Shown here: positions 35,201-46,000 of the stretch, one piece after another | Layout of the letters: the number at the start of each line of letters is the position of its first letter | How positions within the stretch are numbered: the stretch's first letter is position 1 | NCBI RefSeq assembly: GCF_011064615.1 | Contig: NZ_JAALJH010000015.1 | Location: 61,915 to 125,914, forward strand | Reading direction: 5' to 3' | DNA from: Aquisphaera insulae | Lineage (GTDB): Bacteria; Planctomycetota; Planctomycetia; Isosphaerales; Isosphaeraceae | Length of the DNA: 64,000 bases | Program-made: the position numbers and the translations under genes | The notes under the pieces: model-generated | Told to the model about the DNA's origin: nothing | What the model saw: the letters and a program-made list of their open reading frames with translations, nothing else | Database searches by the model: none

Positions 35201-36500
35201 GCGCCTTCAGGACGATCGTCTCCAGGTCGCGCGGGATCCGGCTGTCGAGCGACCGGGGCCGGGTCGGCTCCTCGTTCTTGATCTGTTCGATGAGCTTCAG
35301 GCGGTCGGACGAGCTGAACGCCGGGCGAAGCGTCAGCAGCTCGTAGAGGGTCATGCCCAGGGCATAGATGTCGGCGCGGGCGTCCCCCTCGCCGCGAAAC
35401 CGCTCCGGCGGCATGTAGCGGAGCGTGCCCAGGATGTCGCCCGTGGCCGTCAGGCCGTCCTCCTCCGCCTTGGCCAGCCCGAAGTCGGTGATCCAGACGA
35501 CCGCGGCGGTGTCCAGCAGCAGGTTCGATGGCTTGATGTCGCGGTGGACGACCCCGCGGGCGTGGGCATAAGCCAGCCCCTGCGCCACCTGGCGGCCGAT
35601 CTGGGCGACGCTCCGGAAGAACGGCCGGCGGTGGCCGGACGTGTCGACCTCCGAGGCGTGCGTCCCGCCCGGCAAGACCGCCGAGCTCGAGGGATCGGTT
35701 GGACGCCAGGCCGGCGGACCGTCGCCGTCCGGCCAGGGCGGCTCAGGACCCAGGGTCGCGTCCGGTCCGAGCCGTTCGGCCGGGGCCGGGTCATCCGCCT
35801 CATGCACTTCGCGCACGAGCGATCCCGGCCCCTCGGTGGCCAGGCGGCCGCCGAGGAGCGATTCGGCGATCAGGCTGCGAGCCCGAGCCGCGGCCACCTT
35901 CGACGTGGTGGCATGGGCAGGGCCGGGGCCCACCGAGCGGGGCCCTCGATCGGGCTCTCGGAGCCGCTTCAGCTCCTCGATGACCTGGTCGAGCCCCTGG
36001 CCGGCGATCAGCTGCATGGCGTAGTAATCCACGTCGCCCTCGCGCCCGACCTCGAAGACCGGCACGATGTTGGTGTGGTGCAGCCGCGCCGCCGCCTTGG
36101 CCTCGCGGCGGAAGCGGTCCTCCGCGCTCCGGTCGCCCACGGCGTGGCCGGGGAGGACCTTCAGGGCCACGCGGCGGCCCAGGGAGACCTGCTCGGCCTC
36201 GTAGACCGTCCCCATGCCGCCCCGGCCGATCTCGCCCAGGATCCGGTAGTCGCCGAGCTGCCGGCTCGGGCCGGGGGACGCCCGCGGCATGGCCCTCGCG
36301 GCGGGTCCCGGCTCGGGGTCGATGGTCAGGTCGTCCTCGACCCGCACCATGGCGGGCAGCAGCCTGCGGATCTGGCCGGCGAGCTCGGGGTGGCGGTCGG
36401 CCAGCTCGTCGATGCTCGGCCGCTCGCCGGCCCGATACCGCGCCAGGAACGACTCGGCGACGACCTCGAAGGGGTCCCGGTCGGATGTGAAGTCGTTCAT
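32229..36500 (-). CDS. Transmembrane Ser/Thr protein kinase with WD40 propeller and TPR-like tail (second copy)
   Basis: 1423 residues. It has the same order as the 18923 kinase: N-terminal helical module (FLARYRAGERPSIDELADRH), kinase domain from about 82 (IGRGGMGTVYEAE, VALKVL, HRDIKPSNLLL near 318, DFGLAK), an insert of about 115 residues before the catalytic loop ending SSAVLPGGTHAS, a membrane helix near 470-495 (VVAALGGVLTAVLVMFTIGS), an Ala/Arg-rich coiled segment, then WD40-like blades (FSPDGRWIAF-type repeats, IWDVRNGQTLAVL) and a TPR-like end. The C-terminus FPRDPFAR matches FPADPFAR of its paralogue. The gene overlaps the upstream sigma factor by four bases, so the two products are coupled and likely partners. 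Confidence 0.92.
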   Translation of the reverse strand: MNDFTSDRDPFEVVAESFLARYRAGERPSIDELADRHPELAGQIRRLLPAMVRVEDDLTIDPEPGPAARAMPRASPGPSRQLGDYRILGEIGRGGMGTVYEAEQVSLGRRVALKVLPGHAVGDRSAEDRFRREAKAAARLHHTNIVPVFEVGREGDVDYYAMQLIAGQGLDQVIEELKRLREPDRGPRSVGPGPAHATTSKVAAARARSLIAESLLGGRLATEGPGSLVREVHEADDPAPAERLGPDATLGPEPPWPDGDGPPAWRPTDPSSSAVLPGGTHASEVDTSGHRRPFFRSVAQIGRQVAQGLAYAHARGVVHRDIKPSNLLLDTAAVVWITDFGLAKAEEDGLTATGDILGTLRYMPPERFRGEGDARADIYALGMTLYELLTLRPAFSSSDRLKLIEQIKNEEPTRPRSLDSRIPRDLETIVLKALDKLPERRYPTAEAMAEDLRRFLADEPIKARKISTSERYWRWARRNPVVAALGGVLTAVLVMFTIGSFLTAVQFADLARRQGDSAAAERSARREADQARATAETARVAAQAETYRAVLSEVKALRAGHPPGWRDDALGSLAQLTTMPTPGRDLVELRNEAVASLVESDVVEVARLEGHRSSIFSLDFSPDSRALATASHNGDLHVWDVARRQHAWLVPDPAGKIREFGWPAAGDPSIQARFLPDGGLARIAWDRRVEFLDSSGRPSARPPIGGGKAQAVGLEVDRRGRWLAVGWDDGRVELRDAATGALRRSIRDNPRSFALSPDGRWIAFAGPNDAVRIHPTDADGPPMTLGRQRGRIRSLTFSPDGTTLGVASQDHTATLWDVARREEQVTLRGHKEAVVDIAFSPDGNWVATASTDFTTRIWDVRNGQTLAVLPAPGANHSVAFSPDGHFLAVSTSAATGRLVVSLYQIQGRRERRLLVGHRNGTQFLAFHPRSARLASGADDHDVIVWDAESARPLRRWSAHTSYVTTLAFSPDGSLLATGCGGDDVRLWDAENGAPRHVLPGHRAAVRAIAFDPTGRRLATGDTSGVLLIWDVGTGQLLRRETVGPSWIWSIAFVDGGRRLVTEVTSGPLVVFDLEGTDPPRRVAVPGGMFRFVVDRARDELIVTGDDANLSRISLRDFAVVRHIRKGHEDGGIQSLALQPGGRLLATGGGVDRKIILRDAATLEPLATLLGWTGIIKDLAFDSTGRWLAITGASSDVGLWDLGLIRDELAAVGLAWDQAVPPVASTTGLAPAGERTRPPIPVIRPGAVGPAEFEKARGLVQSGVVAYQQGRLADAVVDLQQAGERLQALRRSRPADPLLARLHGTSLGVLAGSLRDLKRPGEALARFRESLAAYESLGDPNPGDLYNMARVVAMVSALDGRLSPEDRERLEARAVGYLRRTIEAGQPRIVPMIPHDHDLDPLRDRTDFRAMMTDAGFPRDPFAR

Positions 36501-37150
36501 GTCGCGTCTCCGTCGACGCCCCCCGGGAGGTCCCCCAGGATCTGCTGAAGCCGCTCCAGCGCCCGCGTGTACCGCTTGCTCGCCGCCGCCTTCTCCAGCC
36601 CGAGCGCCGCGGCGGCGTCGCCGTTGCTCATCTGCTCATAGTGCCGCAGCACCAGGACCTCCCGGTCGATCGGGTCCATGCTGTTGAGGGCCTCCTGGAG
36701 CTGCAGCTTGCGCTCGGCCCGCATCGCCGCCTGAAGCGGGCTGGTCAGCTTGCCCAGCAGCCGGGCCGCCAGGGCCCCGGAGCTGACGCCCGGCATGGCG
36801 CCGCGGTAGATCGAGACCTCGCGCCCGACGTCGCGGCCGGGCCGGGTAAGGTGGCGGCGGTGGCACTCGGCCACGCGCTGCCCGACGAGGAACCGCAGCC
36901 AGATGTAGAACGGCACGGACGGGTCGCGGGTGTACTCGTCGAGCCGCCGGATGGCGTCCAGGTAGCCCTCCTGGATGACGTCCGAGGCATCGACGCGGCC
37001 CTGCAGCCTCGGATCGAGCCTCAGCGCCACCATGCGGCGCAGGCGGGAGCGGTAGCGGGCGAGTAGCTCGACGATCGCCTCGCGGTCGCCCGCGGCGATG
37101 CGCGCGACGAGTTCGGGCACCTGACCAGGTGGTGGCGACATGTCTGACAT
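36497..37150 (-). CDS. ECF-type sigma factor paired with a Ser/Thr kinase (second copy)
   Basis: 217 residues from the ATG at 37150; an ATG at 37141 is an alternative, and neither has a strong ribosome site. Region 2 contains GRVDASDVIQEGYLDAIRRL and FYIWLRFLVGQRVAECHRRH, region 4 MDPIDREVLVLRHYEQMS and the helix-turn-helix NGDAAAALGLEKAAASKRYT. It is clearly related to the sigma factor at 18275 (DASDV, LGKLTSP versus LGRLTSP, DPIDRE). Its stop overlaps the kinase start (ATGA). No anti-sigma gene is adjacent, consistent with kinase-based control. Confidence 0.92.
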   Translation of the reverse strand: MSDMSPPPGQVPELVARIAAGDREAIVELLARYRSRLRRMVALRLDPRLQGRVDASDVIQEGYLDAIRRLDEYTRDPSVPFYIWLRFLVGQRVAECHRRHLTRPGRDVGREVSIYRGAMPGVSSGALAARLLGKLTSPLQAAMRAERKLQLQEALNSMDPIDREVLVLRHYEQMSNGDAAAALGLEKAAASKRYTRALERLQQILGDLPGGVDGDAT

Positions 37151-37414
37151 CTTATGACGTGTACTGCCCGCCGCAACATCCTCGCGACAGGATCCCACCG
37201 ATCTCGGAGCATTTTTCCTTGGTAGACCAGGCGCCTCCGCTTTCTGGCGACCTGGAGGTTCTTTCGCGAAACCTGTCTCGACCCACCGCCGGCCGGCTGT
37301 ACCGGGACTGTGCCTCGAATCGTCCGTGGCCGGCGACGCCTCGACCGTCCGAGGCGACGGAAGCGGAGGAATTGGGGAAGCGAGAGCCGGTTGAGCTCCG
37401 ACTCGTTCGACCTG

Positions 37415-37741
37415 GAGTAGGCGCCGCAGTGCGAAGGCCGCGGCTACTTCATCGGCGATTATCAGGGAGTGGCCGCCGTCAACGGCAACAAGTTCCTGGC
37501 GGTACCCATCCTGGCGGGTACGGCCGGAGCAGGCACATCGAACGCCGTGGCGATGCGGTTCAGCACCGGCGATAAGGACAACGGCCCCGACAATCGAGGC
37601 AACGGCGACCAGGCGAAGAACTCCGCTGCGGGCGACAGAGGGATCTACGCCTTCGACTCCGCCCCGTCCCTCCTGGGCACCACCAAGGTAAAGGGCAACA
37701 GGGTTAGCACCGCACGCAACGACCTCTTCAACGGCAAGTGA
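37415..37741 (+). pseudogene. C-terminal remnant of a secreted beta-propeller/beta-helix protein
   Basis: Reading this frame gives GRGYFIGDYQGVAAVNGNKF, similar to the GDYxGLA segment near the end of sialidase/BNR-repeat proteins, then GTSNAVAMRFSTG and a tail GTTKVKGNRVSTARNDLF, which resembles the ends of planctomycete beta-helix proteins. A stop codon interrupts the frame just upstream, no start or signal peptide is present, and nothing before it continues the fold. I take it as a decayed fragment. A short gene beginning at 37469 is possible but unlikely. Confidence 0.45.
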
Positions 37742-38237
37742 GGCCTCCGCGGTCGGAGCGATGGCCGGGCCGGCCCGGATGCAACGAGGCGCCGGGGACG
37801 GGCCTGGGCGCACCGGGTCGGCACGGACGGGCCCGCGGTCGTCTGTGGCATGGCCGCCACGCCGAACGACGGCGCCAGTTCCGTCGACGAGGACGCGACG
37901 TCACGGCCCGCGACGAGGGGTCGCTCGGGCATGTCGCGTCAAGAGGTCGATCTTCCACCAGAGGCGGTGCTGCGGTCACTGCGACGGTCCAGGCCGCCCG
38001 GGGGCGATACTGCGCCCTCCTTCCCAGGAGTAACCACGCGGGCGGGAGTGCCTTCCACCACGCCTTGACTGCTTCGGTCCGCCATACCGACGCCACGTTG
38101 CGGAGCCCCCTTTGGCCCTGCGACGGCTCGATCGGCCTTGATGCGACCGCGGTGAGCTCGCTCCTGGACGGCTGTCACTCTCGGCCCGTGAACGCCGACG
38201 AAGCCGGACGGCTCGCGCGGGGCCGCCGTGTGCCGGT

Positions 38238-38290
38238 GTCAGGCGACACTAAAACTGACCCCCCTCGGCGACACTAAAACTGCCCCCTGA
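38238..38290. repeat. Tandem 25-bp repeat resembling insertion-sequence ends
   Basis: GGCGACACTAAAACTG occurs twice, 25 bases apart (38242 and 38267), each followed by a C-run. Comparable motifs that read as GGGGTCAGTTTTAGTGTCG are familiar from ends of IS21-like elements, which carry several tandem terminal repeats. No transposase gene is beside it. Confidence 0.5.
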
Positions 38291-38355
38291 ACACTTGAAG
38301 AGGAGGGGATATGGACAAGTCGACCGATGCTCCGCTCCCCCTTGGCTCATCGTCA

Positions 38356-38487
38356 CCCACGAGTGCAAGAAAACCCTGGCTGAGGAGGCGGACATGGCGG
38401 GCGGGGCGGGCCTTCCGGTCCCCTCCCCCACCAGGGGGAGGAGACCAGAATGGGCCGCTTCACTTGTGGGTAAAGCAGAGCTTCGTA
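38356..38487. repeat. P4 palindromic repeat, copy 2
   Basis: Outer arms CCCACGAGTG (38356-38365) and CACTTGTGGG (38461-38470) followed by TAAAGCAGAGCTT; inner part CCGGTCCCCTCCCCCACCAG then GGGGGAGGAGACCAGAATGG. This uninterrupted copy gives the reference layout for the copy at 4099-4703. Confidence 0.68.
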
Positions 38488-38811
38488 CAGGGGCAGAGCC
38501 AGATCGGGCGACGTCGTCGCGTGGGGAATTGTCCGAAGCGGAGGACATGCGCATCCATCGCCGTGAAGGATGGATCGGTCTGGTGCCGTTTCTATTTTGA
38601 AGATCCCTGTCCCGGAATGGCCCCTCCGCGCATGTGAGGGGGTATCGGCGATTCGTTGCGTCCGGCGATGGAGACGACGCCCCGAGGCGTCCCGTGCGAC
38701 GCGAAGCCCCCCCTCCGATTCGATCGACGCCCGGCGCCGTCCGGGCGAGGTGGGGGGAGGTTGCGCGCAGGCCGGGCGTGATGCCGCTCCTCTTCACCAA
38801 GGTACCGCACC

Positions 38812-39960
38812 ATGGACCCATCCGGCCCGCCGCCCGAGATCACGGCTCGTGCCGCCGCTCCCGACGTCGCGGAGCCCGAACCGTTCCGCAGCGCGCACAC
38901 GCCGGGCTTCCCGCAATTGCTCGACGGCCTCGGCGTCTCGCTCCTGGTGACGACCTACCAGGCGGGCAAGCTGGTGATCGTCCGCGCCGAGGGGGATCGC
39001 CTGAACACCCATTTCCGGAGCTTCCCGGCCCCCATGGGGCTGGCCCTCGACCCGACGGCCGCGCGGCTGGCCGTGGGCACGACGCTCCAGGTCTGGGAGT
39101 TCCACGACGTGCCCGACGTGGCCGCCCGGGTGGAGCCGCGGGGGAGCCACGACGCGTGCTTCCTGCCCCGCTCCGCCCACGTGACCGGCAACGTCCTGGT
39201 CCACGAGATGGCCTACGGCCGCGGCGGCGAGCTCTGGTTCGTGAACACCCGCTTCTCCTGCCTGGCGACGATCGACGCCTCGGCCAGCTTCGCCCCGCGA
39301 TGGCGGCCCCCGTTCGTCTCCCGGCTGGAGCCCTCGGACCGCTGCCACCTCAACGGCCTGGCGATGCACGGGGGCATGCCGCGATACGTCACGGCGCTGG
39401 GGACGGCCGACGAGCCGGCCGGCTGGCGGAAGGACAAGGCCCGCGGCGGGGTGCTGCTGGAGGTGGAGTCGGGCGAGGTGGTCGCCTCCGGGCTGTCGAT
39501 GCCCCATTCCCCCCGGATCCACGGCGGCCGGCTCTGGGTCTGCGAGTCGGGCGCGGGGACGCTCGGCGTGGTCGACCCGGCGACCGGGATCCACGAGCCC
39601 GTCGCGGCGGTCCCCGGGTTCACGCGGGGGCTCGACTTCGCCGGCCGGTTCGCCTTCGTGGGGCTCTCCCAGGTCCGCGAGTCCGCCGTCTTCAGCGGCA
39701 TCCCGATCACCGAGCGGCTGGCCGAGCACGAGCGGACCTGCGGGGTCGCCGTGGTGGACGTCGTCGCCGGCGAGGTCGTCGGCCTGCTCCGGTTCGACGG
39801 CGCCGTGCAGGAGATCTTCGCCGTCGCGGTCCTGCCCCGCCGCTTCCCGGACCTGATCAACGACGACGACGCCCTGCTGGCCGACTCGTTCGTCGTCCCG
39901 ACCGAGGCGCTCGCCGACGTCGCCGAGACCGTCCGCGGCCGGCCGGCCCTCTCGGCCTGA
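38812..39960 (+). CDS. TIGR03032 family protein, function unknown
   Basis: 382 residues, cytoplasmic by sequence (no signal peptide or membrane segment). Characteristic blocks are PQLLDGLGVSLLVTTYQAGK, LWFVNTRFSCLATID, CHLNGLAMHGGMPRYVTALG and LWVCESGAGTLGVVD, which match the TIGR03032 family, a likely six-bladed beta-propeller. Some members are associated with prolyl hydroxylase-like or surface-protein loci, but no reaction is known. It is 63 bases upstream of the giant beta-helix gene on the same strand, so a shared transcript and a role linked to that protein are possible. Confidence 0.88.
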   Translation: MDPSGPPPEITARAAAPDVAEPEPFRSAHTPGFPQLLDGLGVSLLVTTYQAGKLVIVRAEGDRLNTHFRSFPAPMGLALDPTAARLAVGTTLQVWEFHDVPDVAARVEPRGSHDACFLPRSAHVTGNVLVHEMAYGRGGELWFVNTRFSCLATIDASASFAPRWRPPFVSRLEPSDRCHLNGLAMHGGMPRYVTALGTADEPAGWRKDKARGGVLLEVESGEVVASGLSMPHSPRIHGGRLWVCESGAGTLGVVDPATGIHEPVAAVPGFTRGLDFAGRFAFVGLSQVRESAVFSGIPITERLAEHERTCGVAVVDVVAGEVVGLLRFDGAVQEIFAVAVLPRRFPDLINDDDALLADSFVVPTEALADVAETVRGRPALSA

Positions 39961-40023
39961 GCCGGACACACGCACGCACACCGGGCCCGATCACGGATTC
40001 CCCAGCACCAAGGATCTCGCACG

Positions 40024-43000
40024 ATGAACAGCCGCAAGCGAACGCACCCGTGGACCCTCCGCGCCCGCCGCCGGCTCCGGCCCGGCCTGATGGCCCTGGA
40101 GGATCGGACGCTGATGGCGACGTTCAGCGTGACGAACACGAACGACTCCGGCTCGGGCTCGCTCCGCGCCCAGATCGCGCTGGCGGGCAACAACGACACG
40201 ATCGTCTTCGACCCCGCGGTCTTCAGCACCGCGCGGACCATCACCCTGACGAGCAGCACCCTCAGCGTCACCAGGGACGTCACGATCCAGGGCCCCGGCG
40301 CGAACCTGCTGACGATCAGCGGGAACTCGGCCCGGACGGTCTTCAACGTGGCCGCCCCCGGCGTCCGGCCGGCGGGGGCGATCCTCTCCGGCCTGACCGT
40401 CTCCAATGCCGTCCTGAACAGCCTCGGCGGGGCGATCATCAATGCCGGCCCGCTGACGATCCGGGACTGCGCCGTCACCGGCAACACGGCCTGGAACGGG
40501 GCCGGGATCTCGAACCAGTCGACCGGGGTCCTGACCCTGGTCGGCAGCACCGTCTCGGGCAACACGACGACCCGCTCGGCGGGGGCCGGCCTCATCAATT
40601 ACGGGTCGATGACGCTCATCGACGCGACCGTCACCGGCAACACGGCCGCCACCGCCGGCGGCGCCGTCTTCAACAGCGCGGGCTCGCTGTCGGTCTTCAA
40701 CTCGACGATCGTGGGCAACACCGCGCCCTCCACCGGCGGGATCATCGGCAACAACCACCTGACGATCAACAACTCGATCCTGGCGGGCAACGCGGGGGGT
40801 GACTACTCGGGCTCGCTCGCGGGGAGCCGCAACATCCTGGGCGGCGACCCGAAGCTCGCCGCGCTGGCGTACAACGGCGGGCCCACCCAGACGATGGCGC
40901 CTTTGGCCGGCAGCCCGGCCATCGACGCGGGCGACAACGCGCTGATCCCCGCCGGGCTGGCCGTGGACCAGCGAGGCGCCGCGCGGATCGGCGGGGGGAC
41001 CGTGGACATCGGGGCCTACGAGAGCGGCCCGGTTGGCGTCGTCGTGACCACGCTCGCCGACGAGGACAACGGGACGGCCGACCCGGCGGTCGGGTCCGGG
41101 ACGTCGCTCCGCGAGGCCCTCGCCTTCGCGAACGGCGAGCCCAGCGGCGTCGCGACGATCACCTTCGCCGCCGGGCTGACCGGCACGATCGCGCTGGCCT
41201 CGAGCGGCCTGCCGGCGATCGCGAAGACGGCCACGATCGTGGGCCCCGGCGCCGGCACGCTGACCGTCGACGCGCGGTCGAAGGGCCGGGTCCTCCAGGT
41301 CCTGGCCGGCGCCGTCGCCTCGATCTCCGGCCTGACGCTGACCGGCGGCCTGGCGGACGTGGGCGGCGGCGGGATCCTCAGCAGCGGCACGCTCACCGTG
41401 GACGCGTGCGTCATCACGAACAACGTGGCCGCCACCAACGGCGGCGGCATCGACAGCGTCGGGGGCGGGTCGCTCACCCTGAAGAACTCCACCGTCAGCG
41501 GCAACCGCGCGCTCCACGGCGGCGGCATCTTCACCAACCGGGACGTGACGATCACGGGGACCACGATCTCCGGCAACACGGCCACCGACGGCGGCGGGAT
41601 CAAGGTCTACGCCGGGACGGCGTCGCTGACCGGCTGCGTCATCACGGGCAACAGCAGCACGGCCCAGGGGGGCGGCCTCTACCTGCGGAGCTCGGCCCAG
41701 CTCGTGAATTGCACGGTCGACACGAACGCGGCGGGCAGCCCCGGCGGAGCCCCGTCGGCAGACGGCGGCGGCATCGCCCTGATGACCGCCGCCGCCAGCC
41801 TGACGATGACCGGCGGCAGCATCTCCGGGAACACGAGCCCCGGCCGCGGCGGCGGCCTGTACGGCCTGGGCCCCGTCCAGCTCACGGGCGTCGCGATCCG
41901 GGGCAACAGCTCGAACCAGGGCGGCGGCGTCTACGGCAAGGGGACGGCCGCCCTGGACGGCTGCACGGTCTCCGGCAACACCGCGGGGGGGGCGGCCGGC
42001 CTCAACGTCCAGGGGAGCCTCTCGCTGATCCGCTCCACGGTCTCGGACAACAAGGCGAACGCGTCCGCCCTCGCCGGCGGGATCTACAGCCCCTCGTCGC
42101 TGTCGCTGATGCTGTGCACCGTCTCGGGGAACACCGCCAGCGGCATCTACGCCAGGGGCCAGCTCAGCGTCCGGGACAGCACCATCTCCGGCAACACGGC
42201 CGTCTCCGGCGGCGGCATCTTGAACTTCGGGACGGCGACCCTGATCGGCAGCACGATCTCCGGGAACCACGCGGTGGGCGGCCAGGGCGGCGGCGTCAGG
42301 AACAACGGCTCGCTGGCCATGACCAACTGCACCGTGTTCGACAACACGTCGTACGACGGCTCGACCCCCGGGATCGGCGGCGGCGTCTGGAACTACGGGA
42401 CGGCGACCCTGACGAACTGCACGGTGGGCAGCAACCACGCGAGCTTCCTGCCCAACACCGGCGGCCTCGGGGCCAATCTCTTCAACTACGCCGGCAAGAG
42501 CCTCACGCTCAACAACAGCATCGTCGCCTACGGCGCCGGCTACGGCGGGAACATCGCCGGGCTCGTCTCCGGCAACAACAACCTCATCGACGACGCCGCG
42601 GCCGCCGGCGGGCTCTCGGCCGCCAACGGCAACATCCTGAGCAGCAGCCTCCGCCTCCGCCCGCCCGGGGATTACGGCGGGCCGACCAGGACCGTGGCCC
42701 TCTTCGCCGACAGCCCCGCCGTGGGGGCCGGCAATCCCGCGCTCGTCCCCGCGGGGATCATCACCGACCAGCGCGGCTATTCGCGCCTCCGCGGCGGCAG
42801 GGTGGACATCGGCGCGTACCAGTCCGGATCGACGATCGTCGTCACCACGCTGGCCGACGAGGACAACGGCTGGACCGACCCGGCGCTCGGGTCCGGCACG
42901 TCGCTCCGCGAGGCGATCAACCTCGCCAACGCCGACCCGGCCGGCGGCGACACGATCACCTTCGCCGCCGGGCTGCAAGGGACGCTCGCGCTCTCGCTCG

Positions 43001-46000
43001 GCATCCTGCCGGCGCTCACCGCCACGGTCTCGATCGCCGGCCCCGGCGCCCGCCTGGTGGCGATCGACGGCCAGGGGGCATCCGGCATCCTCTCCGTCCC
43101 GGCCGGCGGGATCGCCACCGTCTCCGGCCTGACGCTCACCCACGGCTCCGCCTCCGAGGGGGGCGCCGTGTTGAACGCCGGGACGTTGACGCTCGCCGAC
43201 GTCGCCATCGCGGACAATACCGCGAACCGGGGGGCCGGCATCCTGAACCGCGGCAACATGACGCTGATCGGCGTCACGATCTCGGGGAATCGCGTCGGCT
43301 TCGGAGCCGGCGGCGGCGCCCTCAATCTCGGGACGATGACGCTCACCAACTCCACCGTCGCCGGCAACGCGGGGGGATCCGGCGGCGGCGGCGGCATCAA
43401 CAACTCCGGCGGCACGCTGACGCTCACCAACTCCACCGTCGCCGGCAACTCGGCCGTGAACGGCGGCGGCGGCCTCGAGAACACCGGGGCGATCGTCCTC
43501 AACAACACCATCGTGGCCGGCAACGGCAACACGGACATGTTCGGCTTCAGCGCCGGCCGGGACATCATGGGCTCCGGCACGGTCACCGGCCGGAACAACC
43601 TGATCCAGTTCGCGGCCAACCCCGGCGACCTGGCCAACGGCGTGAACGGCAACATCGTGGGCGTCGACCCGAAGCTTGGCCCGCTCGCGTACAACGGCGG
43701 CCAGACCCGGACCATGGCCCTGCTCGCCGGCAGCCCGGCCCTGGACGCCGGCAATGGCGGCCTGATCTCGGCCACGACGGACCAGCGGGGCGCGCTCCGC
43801 GTGAAGGACAAGTCCGTGGACATCGGCGCCTTCGAGGCCGGGGCGTCGGTCCTCGTGGTGGACACGCTGTCCGACCTGGATTCGGCCGGCACGACGCTCC
43901 GCGAGGCCATCGAATACGTCAACGACATCGACCCGACCGGCGGCGTCACGATCGCCTTCAAGGCCGGGCTCGCCGGCACCATCGCCCTGACGCAGGGGGC
44001 GCTGCCAACCATCGCCGGCAACCTCGCGATCGCCGGCCCGGGGGCCAACCTGCTGACGATCGACGCCCGGTCCCTGGGATCGGTCCTCACGATCGGCGCC
44101 GGCTCCAGCGTCGTCCTCCTCGGGCTGACGCTCACCGGCGGCCGCTCCAACTGGGGCGGCGGCGTCGCCAACCTGGGCTCGCTGGCGATGACCGGCTGCG
44201 TCGTCACCGGCAACAGCGGCCGCTTCGGCGGCGGCATCGGCAATGACAAAGGCAGCACCCTCTGGCTGACCGCCTCGACCATCACCGGCAACACAACCGC
44301 CTCGAACGGCGTGGGGGGCGGCCTGCTCAACCTGGGGACGGCGACCCTCATCAACTCCACCGTGGTGAACAACTCCGCCTTCAACGGCGGCGGACTCTAC
44401 AACGCCTACTCCGGCGTGCTGACGCTCCAGAGCTGCACGGTCGCGGGCAACTCGGTTCAGTTATTAGCCAGCGGCCTCGCAAACCTCGCGGGGGGGACGG
44501 CGACGCTGACGAACACGATCATCACCGGATCGCCGGGGAACTCCACCATCGACGTCACGGGCACGGTCACCGGGAGCAACAACCTGATCCAGGACGCGGC
44601 GTACGCCGGGGGCCTGATCAACGGCGTGAACGGCAACATCGTGGGCGTCGACCCGAAGCTCGGCCCGCTCGCGAGCAACGGCGGATCGACCCCGTCGATG
44701 CGGCCCCTCGCCGGCAGTCCGGCCATCGACGCCGGCTCCGACTCCCTGGTCCCCGCCGGCGTGACCACCGACCAGCGGGGCTCGTGGCGGATCCGCGGGG
44801 CCCACGTGGACATCGGCGCGGTGGAAGGCGGCGTGGCCACGATCGTCGTCACGACCCTCGCGGACGAGGACAACGGGACGATCAACCCCTTCTCCGGCGG
44901 CGGGACGTCGCTCCGCGAGGCGATCAACTTCGCCAACACCGACCCCGGCGGCGGCGACACGATCGCCTTCTCGCCGCTCCTGAAGGGCTCGATCAACCTC
45001 AGCCTGGGTGCCCTGCCGACGATCTCGACGGCGATGACGATCCAGGGGCCGGGGGCCAACGTGCTGGCGATCGACGGGCTGGGGACGAGCCGGATCTTCT
45101 GGCTCACGTCCACCGCCAACGTCGCGATCTCCGGCCTGAGCCTGGTGCACGGCCGCGGCGACGTCTACGGCGGCGCCATCCTGAATCGGGGCGGCACGCT
45201 CTCGCTGACCGCCTGCACGCTTTCCGGCAACACCGCCAGGATCGGCGGCGGCCTGTACAACTCGGGCACGGCCACGCTGATCGGCTGCACGCTCTCGGGC
45301 AACTCGGCCTCGACCGCCGCCGGGGCCCTGTACAGCCTCTCCGGGACGCTCTCCCTGACGAACTGCACGGTGAGCGGGAACACGGCCCCGGTGGTCGCCG
45401 GGCTCGCCCTGGTCGGCGGCACCAATTCGATCCTCGCCTCCACGATCAGCGGCAACACGGCGACGAGCTCCGGCTTCGTCGCCGGCGTCTACCTCTCCGG
45501 CAGCGCCAACTCGATCGCCAACTCGATCGTCGCGGGCAACGCCGGCCCGCTGGGGGCCAGCGACATCGGCGGGACCGGATCGGCCTCGGGCTCGAACAAC
45601 GTGATCGGCACCGGATCGGTGGCCGGCTCGAACAACAAGCTCGGCGTGACCGATCCGAAGCTCGCCCCCCTGTCCTGGAACGGCGGGCCCACGCCGACCA
45701 TGGCGATCCTCCCCGGCAGCCCGGCCCTGGGCCTGCTCGCCGCCGGCGCGACCACGCTCACCACCGACCAGCGCGGCCTCCCGCTGGACGCGCCGAACGC
45801 GGACGCCGGGGCCTTCCAGTACCAGGGTGCCCCGCCCTCGGTCACGATCACCGGGCCCTCGACCGCCACCACCCTGGTCGCGACGACCTTCGTCATCCGG
45901 GCCGACGACCCGAGCCCCGCCGACCAGGCCGGCACGTTCACCTACACGATCGACTGGAACGGCGACGGCACCGACGTCCAGGTCGTCTCGGGCCCCTACC

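Larger units (their letters stand above)
37742..38811. other. Decayed intergenic region with scars and a palindrome
   Basis: About 1.07 kb with no frame that looks coding. It contains a tandem insertion-sequence-like end (38238-38290) and a P4 palindrome (38356-38487). Together with the remnant at 37415-37741 it looks like a former site of mobile-element activity between the second sigma-kinase pair and the TIGR03032 gene. Confidence 0.55.

Noticed and set aside
37738..38277. A 179-codon plus-strand frame in the decayed region
   Set aside because: Composition is typical of non-coding GC-rich DNA, there is no ribosome site or family motif, and the end runs into the insertion-sequence-like scar.
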